The notes under the pieces: generated by a model
Databases searched by the model: none
What the model saw: only the letters and a program-made list of their open reading frames with translations
What the model was told of the DNA's origin: nothing
Shown here: piece after piece, positions 23,446-32,851 of the stretch
How the letters are laid out: every line of letters starts with the position of its first letter
Numbering within the stretch: position 1 is the first letter of the stretch
Assembly: GCF_965638725.1 (NCBI RefSeq)
Contig: NW_027472014.1
Span: 558,001 to 622,000 of the forward strand
Direction of reading: 5' to 3'
Source: Aptenodytes patagonicus
Lineage: Eukaryota > Chordata > Aves > Sphenisciformes > Spheniscidae
Length of the DNA stretch: 64,000 nt
Position numbers and translations under genes: made by a program

Positions 23446-25770
23446 TATTTTCTTAACTACCTCTCTGTGTCATCTCACTCTCTACCCTGGGTGTATGTGA
23501 ACTGAAAGGACTATGTGCCAGCTACTGGGGGGCTGGCGTGGGTGGAGTGGCTGCCAGCTATTGGAGCGAACCAGGGGGGTGTACGCACCCCTGGCTTGTG
23601 GTGCCAGCCACTGGAGTGGGTCCCAGTGCGCCTGGTGAATGGGGGGTCTCAGTGCAGCTACTGGAGCAGGTGGGGGTCTCAGCCACCAGGCACTGGGGCG
23701 GGAACGGTGTGTGTCCCGAAAACCACTTACGGGGGGGGACCGGCATGAGTGAGGCAAGTGAGAGGCTCTGTAAGTGTCTGTATCTTCCCCAAACCTGGTG
23801 TGCACGGGGCGTGCGTGTGCATTCACCAGCAAACTTCAAGCTGGACCAGCTGGTGACTAGGGGGGCCTCGGGTCCCGGCTGGGGTCTCAGGCAGGCAGAG
23901 GGTCCGTGCTGGCACCTGGGGAGATGGGCGGGTGTGGGGTGCCCGCAGGACAAATGCGTGAGTGCTGCCTGTTTGCAGGCAGCACCAAGATGGACCAGCC
24001 AGCGAGTAGGGGACCGTGGGGTGGGTCAGAGGAATGAGATCTGGGCAGGGGTACCAGGGGGACAGAGGGGCCGTGCCAGTATGCGAGGGATCCATGACCA
24101 TGCGTGTGCTTGTGAACACAGAGAGTGTCGTGTGTGTGCCTGCACTGGTGACCTCCTGTCTCTGCCAGCCCAAGAGGAGGAGGGGACGTGGCTGGCTGTG
24201 TGTTTCAGGTGAGTCCTAAGGAGTGGCTTGGAGCGGTGGCCAGTCTTGACATCCCTTAACACGTGGGTCTGTGGGTTGCATGGGGGGAGATGGATCCCAC
24301 TTCATGCCGAGGGCTTCCAGCTGGGGATGAGATGCCTGCATTGCTTCGGCTGAATCCCTGCCTGGCACAGGCTCCAACCAACAGCTCTCTGTCACTGCCT
24401 GTGTGTCCTTTTTGTTATGGGTCAAGAATACCAGTGTCCAGAGGGAAACATTTACACCTCTCGTAGACATCCATGCTCCAGTAGGACAAACCATGCTTTT
24501 GGAATCGGCCTCGCTCCACTGTGCCTCTGAGAGCCTGCCCGGAGCTGTCAAACATCTCAGATCGTCTCCCTTCTCTTATGTGGACTGAGGAGATGTTGCA
24601 CGGCAGAAGCTGGCACCTCTTCAGACCCCCTGACGCTGCCCTGAGTGCCCGGCTGCCTCTGCCCTGGCCTCTCTCAGCCAGACCCTCGCTGTCTATTTGC
24701 TTGTTTCTCCACTTGTCTGTGTTATTGTTATTTCATTCTTGCTGTCAGGCTCCCTAGGGATGGGAATTTCAGCTACAGAGTCACACACTGATCTTGTTGG
24801 TCAATTCATGCGGGTGTGTGCATGGGAACAAGTGTCCCAGCTTTCCTCTCACCTGTGGGGCTGGTTTTCCCTTAATCAGATGCTATCGTTAGGACACTTG
24901 GCTATCTCCTTGGGGTGTCCTCCCAAGCTGTGAGCTGCCCTTCAGGATACAGACCTGTCCCATAGCTCCTTTGTGTTATCCGAAAGCCCCACAGAGAAAC
25001 GCAAAGACTCTACGACTGCGGAAATGCTGTTGGGTTGGTGAAATGAGCCATGTGTGTCCTTGGCTAGAAGTGGGGTGCTGAGACCTTGAGAAAGGGTGAG
25101 ACATTTAGCGGTCTGCACTGGAGCCCTCTGCTCTCAGCAGTGTCTGGTTGTTTCTCAGGGTAACACGAGAGTGTGATCACCCTCCAGCTCATGAATAACA
25201 AGCCCATGGCAGCTCAGAACAAGTCAGAGGGACAGACATTCTGCACTAAGCCACAGGCAATCCTCTTGCCTCACAGGACTCGCTCTGTTCTCCTCGAGTG
25301 CAGCAGAAATGCTGAGGGCTTCTGACATCCAAGAACAATCCCCAGGGGAGTTAGGGGGAGCTGCAAGAAGCCCCAAGCCTCTCAATCTGCCTTCTGGCAT
25401 CTCAGTTCCTCAGCACTGGGAGTGCCGATGCTGACAGGCCCTTCTGCGTTAGGACCAGTTTCACCTGACAAAGTCAAACACCAGGACTGGCCCCTGCCCC
25501 CTCTGTTCCCATGAACCCACTGCTGCAGAGCAGGGATGACTCCTCGGCAGCCAGCGGGCAGAGGCCCTGCTCCTCACAGCACATTCAGCCAGCACCGACC
25601 AGAGCTCCAGCCACGGAGCTGAGGAAGGTTTCCTGGAAAAGGAATGAGGGGCGGGGGGTGTAGCAGGGTGAAGGTCTAGGAGAAAGGCTTTGATTTTCCT
25701 CAGAGAAGTCTCCCCTAACTCTTCATTGACTGTTCCTCTGAGAACAGGACCCCGTGCCCAGAAAGAGCAG
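23446..25770. other. non-coding interval with degenerate repeats (unit A)
   Basis: Bases 23,510-23,720 repeat a degenerate motif around ccagctactgg and ccagccactgg. The rest has no recognisable exon. The last several hundred bases look like the 5' flank of an olfactory receptor gene, ending in a plausible splice acceptor (ctctgagaacag) 25 bases before the receptor ATG. A 9-base G/C insertion distinguishes unit B at about 50,340. Confidence 0.45.
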
Positions 25771-26703
25771 ATGTCCAACAGCAGCTCCATCACCCAGGTC
25801 CTCCTCCTGGCCTTCACTGGCAAGAGCTGCAGCTCTTGCACTTCTGTCTCTTCCGGGGCACCTTCCTGGCTGCCCTCCTGGGAAACGGCCTCATCATCAC
25901 CGCTATAGCCTGTGACCACCGCCTCCACACCCCCCATGTACTTCTTCCTCCTCAACCTCTCCCTCCTTGACCTGGGCTCCATCTCCAACACTCTCCCCAA
26001 AGCCATGGCCAATTCCCTCTGGGACACCAGGGCCATCTCCTACGCAGGATGTGCTGCCCAGGTCTTTCTGTTTGCCGCCTTGGTTGGAGCAGAGTATTGT
26101 CTTCTGACTGTCATGGCCTACGACTGCTATGTGGCCATCTGCAAACCCCTGCACGATGGGACGCTGGTGGGCGGCAGAGCTTGTGCCCACACGGCAGCAG
26201 CTGCCTGGGGCAGTGGGTTTCTCAATGCTCTCTTGCACACTGCCAATACATTTTCCATACCCATCTGCAAGGGCAATGCTGTACATCAGTTCTTCTGTGA
26301 AATCCCCCAGGTCCTCAAGCTCTCCTGCTCAGACTCAGACCACCTCAGGGAAGCTGGGCTTCTTGTGGTTAGTGTCTGTCTAGCTTTGGGGTGTTTTGTT
26401 TTCATTGTGGCGTCCTACGTGCAGATCTTCAGGGCTGTGCTGAGGATCCCCTCTGAACAGGGATGACACAAAGCCTTTTCCATGTGCCTCCCTCACCTGG
26501 CCGTGGTCCCCCTGGTTGTCAGCACCGGCATGTTCACCTACCTGAAGCCCCCCTCCATCTCCTCCCCATCCCTGGATCTGGTGGTGGCTGGTCTGTACTT
26601 GGTGGTTCCTCCAGCAAACCCCCTCATCTACAGCATGAGGAACCAGGAGCTCGAAGATGCACTGAAGAAGCTGATTCAATCACTTGTCTTTCAGCAGCAA
26701 TAA
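25771..26703 (+). pseudogene. olfactory receptor pseudogene, OR14-like (unit A)
   Basis: Seven-transmembrane odorant receptor of the OR14-like clade expanded in birds. Recognisable parts run from MSNSSSITQ through LLGNG (other frame), PMYFFLLNLSLLD, MAYDCYVAICKPLHD, the HQFFCEIPQ loop, KAFSMCLPHLAVV and NPLIYSMRNQE. Lesions: a net loss of about four bases at 25,816-25,823; one extra C at 25,929-25,935; a TGA at 26,464-26,466 where the family has CGA (arginine before HKAF); and a lost valine codon in the last membrane segment. The DRY motif reads DCY. All are shared with unit B, so the gene was dead before the duplication. Confidence 0.9.
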
Positions 26704-26771
26704 GCTGCCCCTGTCTCTTCACAAGTGATTTCCAATGTATCTGGGGAACCTCCTGTGCTTTGGGCATTTTA

Positions 26772-27220
26772 TCTGCCCCGCCAGCGAGGAGGCTGGGGTG
26801 CACAGAAAGCAGGGAGGGGACACAGTTGGGACAGCTGACCCCAGCTGACCAAAGGGATATTCCACACCACATGACGTCATGCTCAGCAATAAAACTGCGG
26901 GGGGAGGTTGGCAGGGGGGGCCACTGGCCGGGCATCGGTCAGTTGGTGGTGAGCAATGGTTTTCATTTGCATCACTTGTCTTTCCTGGGTTTTACTTCTC
27001 CCTCTTTGTTATTTTCCTTTTCATTACAGTTTTCATTATTATTATTATTGTTGTTATTTTTGTTATTATTATTGTTATTATAGTTCATTTCAATTATTAA
27101 ACTTTTTATCTCATGAGTTTTCTCACTCTTACTCTTCCGATTCTCTCCCCCCATCCCGCTGGGGGGAGTGAGCGAGCGGCCGTGTGGTGCTCGGTTACCG
27201 GCTGGGGTTAAAGCACAACA
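26772..27220 (+). mobile_element. 5'-truncated LTR, plus strand (unit A)
   Basis: Same LTR family as 17,102-17,646 but sense on the plus strand: ggatattccacaccacatgacgtcatgctcag, aataaaactg, a (ATT)n microsatellite at about 27,035-27,080, ttattaaacttt, and the terminal ggttaaagcacaaca. The first ~100 bases of the family (TGTCCTGGTTTC...) are missing; the element begins in receptor 3' flank. The asparagine/isoleucine-rich frames over the microsatellite are artefacts. Confidence 0.8.
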
Positions 27221-27756
27221 GTCCTTTCTCCACCCCCTGTTCCATGCCGTTCAGGTCAGGCTCAGGTCCCACACTATCCAATACATCCCCATGAACCACC
27301 ACTCCCCTTCCCATCCTTTGCTATAACACACAGGTACCATTCCCTCCGTCTATGGACCACCCCTGTAAAATGTCGATAAAATCTCCACAAAATGCCCAGT
27401 GAGGCCCTTGGGCCCGTGACTTTGGGCTCCGTCTGTTATGGTGGTCGCTCGGGACAGGACGGGTGGTGTGTTGCGTGGAGTTACTGGGCACCAAAGCCAG
27501 CCCAGATGGGAACCAAGAGGTTCCCCTCCTTTCCAGGGTCCAAAGCGTCATTTGCAGCATCTAGCCCATCCTTTCAGTGCCCAAAGCCCCGTTTTTGGGG
27601 CCCAAATCCTCATTGTTCGGGTCCCAACCTGTCTTTTATGACCCACAGCCATTTCTAGGGCCCACAGTCTCACTTTGAGGGTCTAAACCCTCAAGGCGGA
27701 GCTGTCGCCTGGCAACCTCCGCCCAGAAGTCTATGGGGAGGCCGTGGACCCAGGAC

Positions 27757-28025
27757 AGCCAATCGCATTTGAGGAGGCGGGGGCAAGGCACGTGCTTGAA
27801 TGTAAGCAGACAGCCAATCAGATGAAACATCACCCCAGGGGAGGGCGGGCACTGGTGGGGGAGGAGTGACCCCTCGGGCAGCCAATAAGAGAGAGCATCA
27901 CCTCAGGGGAGGGTGGGCCTGAAGCCGGGGCAGAGTGACAGCCCAGGTGGCCAACCAGATGTCATCACCTCAGGTGAGGGGCGGGCACCGCAGCGCAGCA
28001 GCCTGACCACCTGGGGGCCAATCAG
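27757..28025 (+). promoter_or_regulatory. tandem CCAAT-box array, probable FBXO24 promoter (unit A)
   Basis: Four exact ccaat pentamers (27,759, about 27,813, 27,880 and 28,017) plus a ccaac variant near 27,951, spaced about 55-70 bases in degenerate repeats that also carry catcacc(t/c)cag and gaggg(c/t)gggc. Repeated CCAAT boxes are typical NF-Y targets. The array lies about 500-700 bases upstream of the first FBXO24-like exons. Confidence 0.6.
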
Positions 28026-28500
28026 AGGCAGCATCACCGCAGGGCAGGAGACGGACAGCCCTCCTGACCTATGCCAGCAAAGACCCAGGTGAGAAGAAGG
28101 CGGGCTCTGCTGGCAGCCAGGCCGAGTTTCAACATGGGGCACGTGGGGCCTGCCCCGAGGCCGAGCAGCCCCCGGCCCAGGCTCGGGGCCCCTCTTCCCC
28201 CCTTCCACCCCTCCCCCCTCTCTCCCCTCCGCCCCCCCCCAGCCACCCCTGTGTACTGGAACCCCCTGTCTTCATGGGAGCCACCGGCTCCCAGAGCGTC
28301 AGTATCCCGTGGCCGTGCCACTAGGCGGCAGCCATGGGCCACGGGGCTTCTCGCCGCCATCGCTGCCAGCATCCAGCTGACGGTGGTGAGGACATGACGG
28401 TGAGGCCGCCGGGATGGCGGTGGGGTGGATGAGGAGGGGTGGGGGTGGTGCTTGCCGTGGGGCTGCCCGCCATCCCCTCACCCACATCCCCTCCCCGCAG

Positions 28501-29762
28501 CCCAACCCCACAGCAGCCTGAAGGGTGGTGAGGAGGGGAAGGACATGGCTGCCATCCAGCGTCTCCCCCCTGAGATGGTGAGTTGAGTAGGGGTGGATGG
28601 CGGGGCTGGGGTCTCCCCCTGAAAGCAGGGGGGGTCCCAGGGTTGATGCTCTCGCCCCCTCTCTCCCCACAGCTACTGCACATCGTCTCCTTCCTGACGC
28701 TGCCCGACCTGCTGAGACTGGGCCAGACCTGCCGCTGCCTCCACGAGGTGTGTGGCAGCGAGGCCGCCTGGCACGGCCACCTGGCACCACCGCTGCACCC
28801 CTCTCCCTCCCTGCTGCCGCCAGCGCCTGGCCCTGCAAGAGGGCCGCCATCCTCAACTGCGAGTCTGCCCTTGCCAATGGGGGGAGAGGGTGGCACTTTG
28901 TCCCCCAGCTGGTGACAATGTCCCTGCTTTCCCCCCTCCAGACACCAAGGGGCTGTACCTCCAGAGCCTGGGCCGCTGCCGGCAGCGAGCGCTGATGGCC
29001 TCCATCCTGTCTCCCCCCTCCCATGACTATCACAAGCTGGTGCCTGCCCAGCAGCACCTCTTCCTCCTGGATTATGGCGGGACCACCTTCTTCCTCCGTG
29101 ACTCCAGCCGCCGCGCCTGCCACTGCCAGGCCCTCTCCTGCGGCGTCAAGGATGTACGCCGACCCTTTCCCCCATGGCACTGCCACGCGGGGTGACCATC
29201 CCCTCCTCCCCACAGGTGACAGCGGATGCCCGTGGGGAGCCCGCCCCCGTCTACGCGCTGAGGGGGCAGGAGCAGTGTGACACCCTGGAGGTGTACAACC
29301 CCGCCGACACCCAGCCCGTCTTCCGCATCAGCTTCCCCCCTCCATCCGCTTCCGGTAGGTGGTCGTCACCGGGACGGAGACGACGTGGACCCTTCTGCTG
29401 CTCACGGGTTGGGGGACACACTGAGGGGATGGGGGGGGGCACCTTGGGTTGAGGAGGAAACTGGGGGGGGGAGGGGACACCCCAAATTCAGCCCCCTGAC
29501 CCCCCATCTTTTAACAAGGGGGGGGCAGGTGTACAACCTGTGGCTGGGCGTGGCCCACTTGGCCCCACACCCCATTGGCCTCCGCCAGCCCATCCGCACC
29601 ATGGTCACTGGCTACGGCGCCGGCGCCTTCCTCACAGTACGTCCCCCCCCAAATCCCCTAAATTCACCCCCAAAACCCACCCCCTCATGTGACCCGCGAT
29701 CTCCCGCAGAGATGGGGGATGTCTTCCTGCAGGTGTGAACCTCGGGGTGCCCTGCCCACCCT
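28501..29762 (+). pseudogene. FBXO24: FBXO24-like gene, 5' exons up to the provirus (unit A)
   Basis: Exons near 28,501-28,577, 28,673-28,853, 28,942-29,153, 29,216-29,400, 29,529-29,636 and 29,712-29,762. The second has the F-box (LLHIVSFLTLPDLLRLGQTC then HEVCGSEAAW); the third reads TKGLYLQSLG and FLLDYGGTTFFL, all resembling mammalian FBXO24, an SCF substrate adaptor studied in male germ cells. Lesions seen: a frame change between 28,760 and 28,825 before KRAAILN; a GC instead of GT donor after about 28,853; a frame change in the C run near 29,335; TAG at 29,356-29,358; TGA at 29,736-29,738; and the outer provirus inserted at 29,762. Candidate 5' non-coding or coding sequence begins at about 28,330. 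Lesions are judged against a remembered orthologue. Confidence 0.75.
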
Positions 29763-31087
29763 TGTCGGAGTTTCCCCTTGTTCAGCCATTCCTCCACAAT
29801 TCCCCCTTCTTGTTTTTGAGCAACCCATATCGTAGAAATAGACTTGTTAATCATTCTTTGCATACATTGTAATAAGCAAGGAACACACAGTAATATGCAT
29901 AAAAATATAATCAGACACAGTCCCATAATCTTTATTAAGCTAACTAGCCAGCCACTAAAACCTAACTTGTCAAACATTTTGGTTAACCAATCCCACGGAT
30001 CCTCTGTTTTTAATTTCTGGACTCCTTCTTTTAACATTTGAATACTACGGTGAATTGACTCGGAGTGATCCGATAAGTTCATACAACACATACCTTCTAT
30101 CTCTTCACACCCATGACCCTGTGCCAAGAGTAAAAAATCTATGGCTGCTCTATTTTGCAGGGTAGCATGCCGTATTGAATCTGCATCCATTAGTAGCCCT
30201 GTAAGGGCCTCAGAGGTTGCGTTTGATTGCTTTGCCAGCCAACATCCTAGTTTGTTTAGAATGACCAAACTTTTTGCTGCGGCTACACCTGGGGCCAAGA
30301 TTGAAGCTGCAGCTATCGCACTTGGATTCCACAGATTTACCTTGTCGTCACACTGTGAATCATAGGCGTGCTCCCCTCGCCTGGTGCGCGTCTTGTGGGG
30401 GGCCCTCCTATGATCTAAAATAGAGGATATATTCGGCGTGAATAAAGTTAGTCTCCCCAACGAGCATGGCCCTCCGGTAATGTGCGATGGAATGCCAGGC
30501 CAGGCCCGATCTCCACATATTAAGAAAACTCCTCTGGGTAGCCCGATAGGCACATTGGACGACTTAGATGTATTGTTGCTTGTCTGGTTACACCATAGTG
30601 ATTCATTTTTATAGATTTCCAGGGTAGCGTTAACTGACCAGGCCCGGGAAATATTGGCCCCTGAATAATTGAAATACAAACACCAGTCCATTTTTATGGA
30701 CCCTAACAGCTCGAGTTCCTGGGGTTCTATTGGCAAGTGATTAAGATGTGGTAGGCATCCATCCCAATTGTCAGTGGCGCGTTGTCCCCCCCCGCAGGCC
30801 TCCTTGAAAGGACTAGTCAGGCCCAAGTCCCAATTATCTAAAGGAAGCCCCACTAGGCAGGTAGAAAAGGGGTTGCCGGGAGAAGATAAGGATAGACAGA
30901 CGGAATCTTGTCCAGTTTGATTGGCCAGGGTTACCCATACATTCTCTTTTGGTTGTGGAGGCATCCAAATGCTTTCCACGGAGTTCAAGACTTGCAAAAT
31001 CAGTCCGACACAGATTATTCCTATTCCAGTTACCTCTTTTGTTTCCAGGCAAAGCGCCTTTGACACTGTTCCTTCACAAAATCCCAT
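29612..31087 (-). CDS. env: outer provirus env (unit A)
   Basis: Envelope glycoprotein frame of 491 codons from ATG 31,087, with a hydrophobic leader near residues 20-40, a cysteine-rich surface subunit with several N-X-S/T sites, a basic cleavage-like site (KTRTRR), then a transmembrane subunit with an ISD-like stretch, the CEEIEGMCC (CX6CC) motif and a membrane anchor ending CVPCLLQC. This arrangement matches alpharetroviral envelopes. The normal end would lie in the 3' LTR; because the LTR is deleted, the frame runs through the 36-base remnant into FBXO24 DNA. In unit B a one-base loss breaks the frame. Confidence 0.8.
   Translation of the reverse strand: MGFCEGTVSKALCLETKEVTGIGIICVGLILQVLNSVESIWMPPQPKENVWVTLANQTGQDSVCLSLSSPGNPFSTCLVGLPLDNWDLGLTSPFKEACGGGQRATDNWDGCLPHLNHLPIEPQELELLGSIKMDWCLYFNYSGANISRAWSVNATLEIYKNESLWCNQTSNNTSKSSNVPIGLPRGVFLICGDRAWPGIPSHITGGPCSLGRLTLFTPNISSILDHRRAPHKTRTRRGEHAYDSQCDDKVNLWNPSAIAAASILAPGVAAAKSLVILNKLGCWLAKQSNATSEALTGLLMDADSIRHATLQNRAAIDFLLLAQGHGCEEIEGMCCMNLSDHSESIHRSIQMLKEGVQKLKTEDPWDWLTKMFDKLGFSGWLVSLIKIMGLCLIIFLCILLCVPCLLQCMQRMINKSISTIWVAQKQEGGIVEEWLNKGKLRQGWAGHPEVHTCRKTSPISAGDRGSHEGVGFGGEFRGFGGGRTVRKAPAP
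29757..29762. repeat. target-site duplication of outer provirus, left copy
   Basis: CACCCT directly left of the provirus end at 29,763. The matching copy is 43,919-43,924, directly after the 5' LTR. Confidence 0.9.
29763..29798 (-). mobile_element. 3' LTR remnant of outer provirus, 36 bases
   Basis: Contains both LTR termini (13 bases of one end, 23 of the other) joined at a shared tcag. Compared with the 463-base 5' LTR, 427 internal bases are gone, including any promoter and polyadenylation signal. The copy at 54,535-54,570 has the same junction. Confidence 0.9.
29799..29813 (-). other. polypurine tract of outer provirus
   Basis: On the minus strand aagaagggggaat abuts the 3' LTR end. A purine run here primes plus-strand DNA synthesis in retroviruses and helps fix the LTR border. 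Confidence 0.75.
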
Positions 31088-31407
31088 TGCCCTTCAGGGA
31101 CTAGGTTTTTCTTCTTATATTTCATGTTACATACAATAATTAGTTTAGCATTTTCATTAACTAGGCCAATCCATGCATATTTACTTTTAGCAAAGGCAAG
31201 CGTGTTAACTATTTCGTGTCTAGTGGTTATTAATATTCTATATAACGCTATTTCTTTTAGATAGTAGGTTTCATACCACTTTTGTGCGCGTGTGCACTGT
31301 GCCCACCACTTCTTATCACAATGGTAGCACTGACACAATACCCACGGCACACACCATAAGCACTTTAAGCAATTTATCTTATCCTTCACCGCTGTCTTTG
31401 GAAACAC
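31030..31407 (-). CDS. uncharacterised cysteine-rich frame between pol and env (outer provirus, unit A)
   Basis: A 125-codon frame (open from a stop near 31,442) lying between the end of integrase and env and overlapping the env start in another frame. The N-terminal part is rich in cysteine and tryptophan (CLKCLWC, CQCYHC); the C-terminus is basic (EQCQRRFAWKQKR). There is no ATG before the cysteine cluster; the first possible starts are GTG, so it would need splicing from an upstream start. The inner provirus has a similar ending at the same place. It may be an env leader or accessory exon, or not coding at all. Confidence 0.35.
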   Translation of the reverse strand: MFPKTAVKDKINCLKCLWCVPWVLCQCYHCDKKWWAQCTRAQKWYETYYLKEIALYRILITTRHEIVNTLAFAKSKYAWIGLVNENAKLIIVCNMKYKKKNLVPEGQWDFVKEQCQRRFAWKQKR

Positions 31408-31446
31408 AGTGGTAAAAGATAAACCGCTCAGAGTTAAGTTTTGTAG

Positions 31447-32506
31447 TTACGAGTCCTCTGATTCCTGTTGTCCTGATGATAATGCAGGCTTCACAGATCT
31501 GCTGGGCACCCAGACCGGTCCATTACCTGTGGAAACACACATATATCCTCTTCCACTAAAGATTACAGGTAGAGGGCCCAGCCATTGGCCTGTGGCAGGA
31601 TCCCGGTAGATCACTTTTAAGTTCGGAATTACAGTCTGTTGATTAAATTTAAGATTTTGATGGTGAATAACAATTGGTGGCTCTTCTCTGTCACCCATCA
31701 AACAGAGATAATTTAAAGTAAAAAGGACCTTATTAAGCCTCATCTGGGGGTCCTGTTCGTCCCCCTTCTGTTTTTGCAGGTAGTCTTTAAGCACTTGATG
31801 TGCACGTTCCACAAGACCCTGTCCTTCTGGAGAGTGCGGGATACCAGTGGTACGTTTAATGTTCCATGTCCTTAAAAAGGACCCCAACTTAGCACTGATA
31901 TATGCAGGACCGTTGTCCGTTTTAATATGTTCCGGTACTCCCAGAGCTGCGAAACAGGCAAGGAGGTGTTTGCACACATGTTGAGCTTTCTCCCCCGGCA
32001 GTGCCGTGGCCCACATCGCCTTGGAGAAGGTATCTACTGTGACGTGCACATATTTCAAACGTCCAAACTCAGCAATGTGAGTCACATCCATCTGCCAGAG
32101 CTCCAAAGCCTTAAGGCCCCGCGGGTTTACTCCTAGTCCTACTCCTGGCCCATGATTGCCGCACTTGGGACAGGCATGAACAATGGAACGAGCTTCACTG
32201 TCAGACAATCCATATTGCCTTCGCAGACTTTTTGCATTCTGATGGAATATTTCATGGGCTTGTCTGGCTTGAAGAAACCGGTCCACCGGTGGTACATGAC
32301 TCACGGGACTAACAAGGTTGTCAGCTGTTTGGTTACCTTGGCCCAGACCCAAATCCCACTGATGGCTGCGTATGTGCAGGACTGCACACAGAGCAGTTCT
32401 CTGTGACACAACTGACCGTAACCTGATAAATAACTTTCCTAAGCGAGGATTGCTAGCTTCCCTGATTAACGCGTCTTGAATCCTTGGCACCAGCCCGACA
32501 ACATAT
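31447..32506 (-). pseudogene. pol: outer provirus pol, 3' part (RNase H end and integrase, unit A)
   Basis: Continuation of the outer pol after the nested element. It begins at the target duplication inside RNase H, then has the integrase zinc-binding HHCC region (HEIFHQN ... HACPKC), and the catalytic D, D and E in QMDVTHI, KTDNGPAY and LVERAHQ. The frame is open to a stop at 31,447. It is separated from reverse transcriptase by 6.5 kb, so no full pol product is possible. Confidence 0.85.
32501..32506. repeat. target-site duplication of inner provirus, left copy
   Basis: ACATAT next to the inner 3' LTR. Its partner is 39,031-39,036. Unit B keeps the left copy at 57,272-57,277. Confidence 0.92.
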
Positions 32507-32851
32507 TGTGGGGGTGAAAAGCGGCACGGACTCCGGCAGACACGGCAACCAAAGACCTTTATTGCTCTTTGTTAGCATCTTTTATAGCAAGCAGAAGTGT
32601 ACACGCGCTACCTGCAGCTTGCAGATAGGTTACAGCCTTGTGTTCACGCGCATCTATGCTCTAGCAGATTGGCCCGTTCTTCCTGATCATGCAAAATGCC
32701 TTCATGGTCTTTATCTTGTTTTTCTCCTTCCAGCTGCACATTCCTTTCTCCGTTGTTTTCTGCTTAAGTGCCTTGTCATGCCAGGTGGTACAGTGTTTGC
32801 TCATTAAAATCAAACTCAGGAATGTCCGTTAGTGAGATTCCCATCCCCACA
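32507..32851 (-). mobile_element. inner provirus 3' LTR (unit A)
   Basis: 345 bases, TGTGGGGATGGG at its 5' end and ACCCCCACA at its 3' end. An AATAAA lies in gagcaataaaggtc on the minus strand. The last 22 codons of env lie in its U3. Confidence 0.93.

Noticed and set aside
26972..27154. Asparagine-rich minus-strand frame (and the copy at 51,670-51,858)
   Set aside because: Produced by the ATT/AAT microsatellite inside an LTR; the repeat pattern differs between units.
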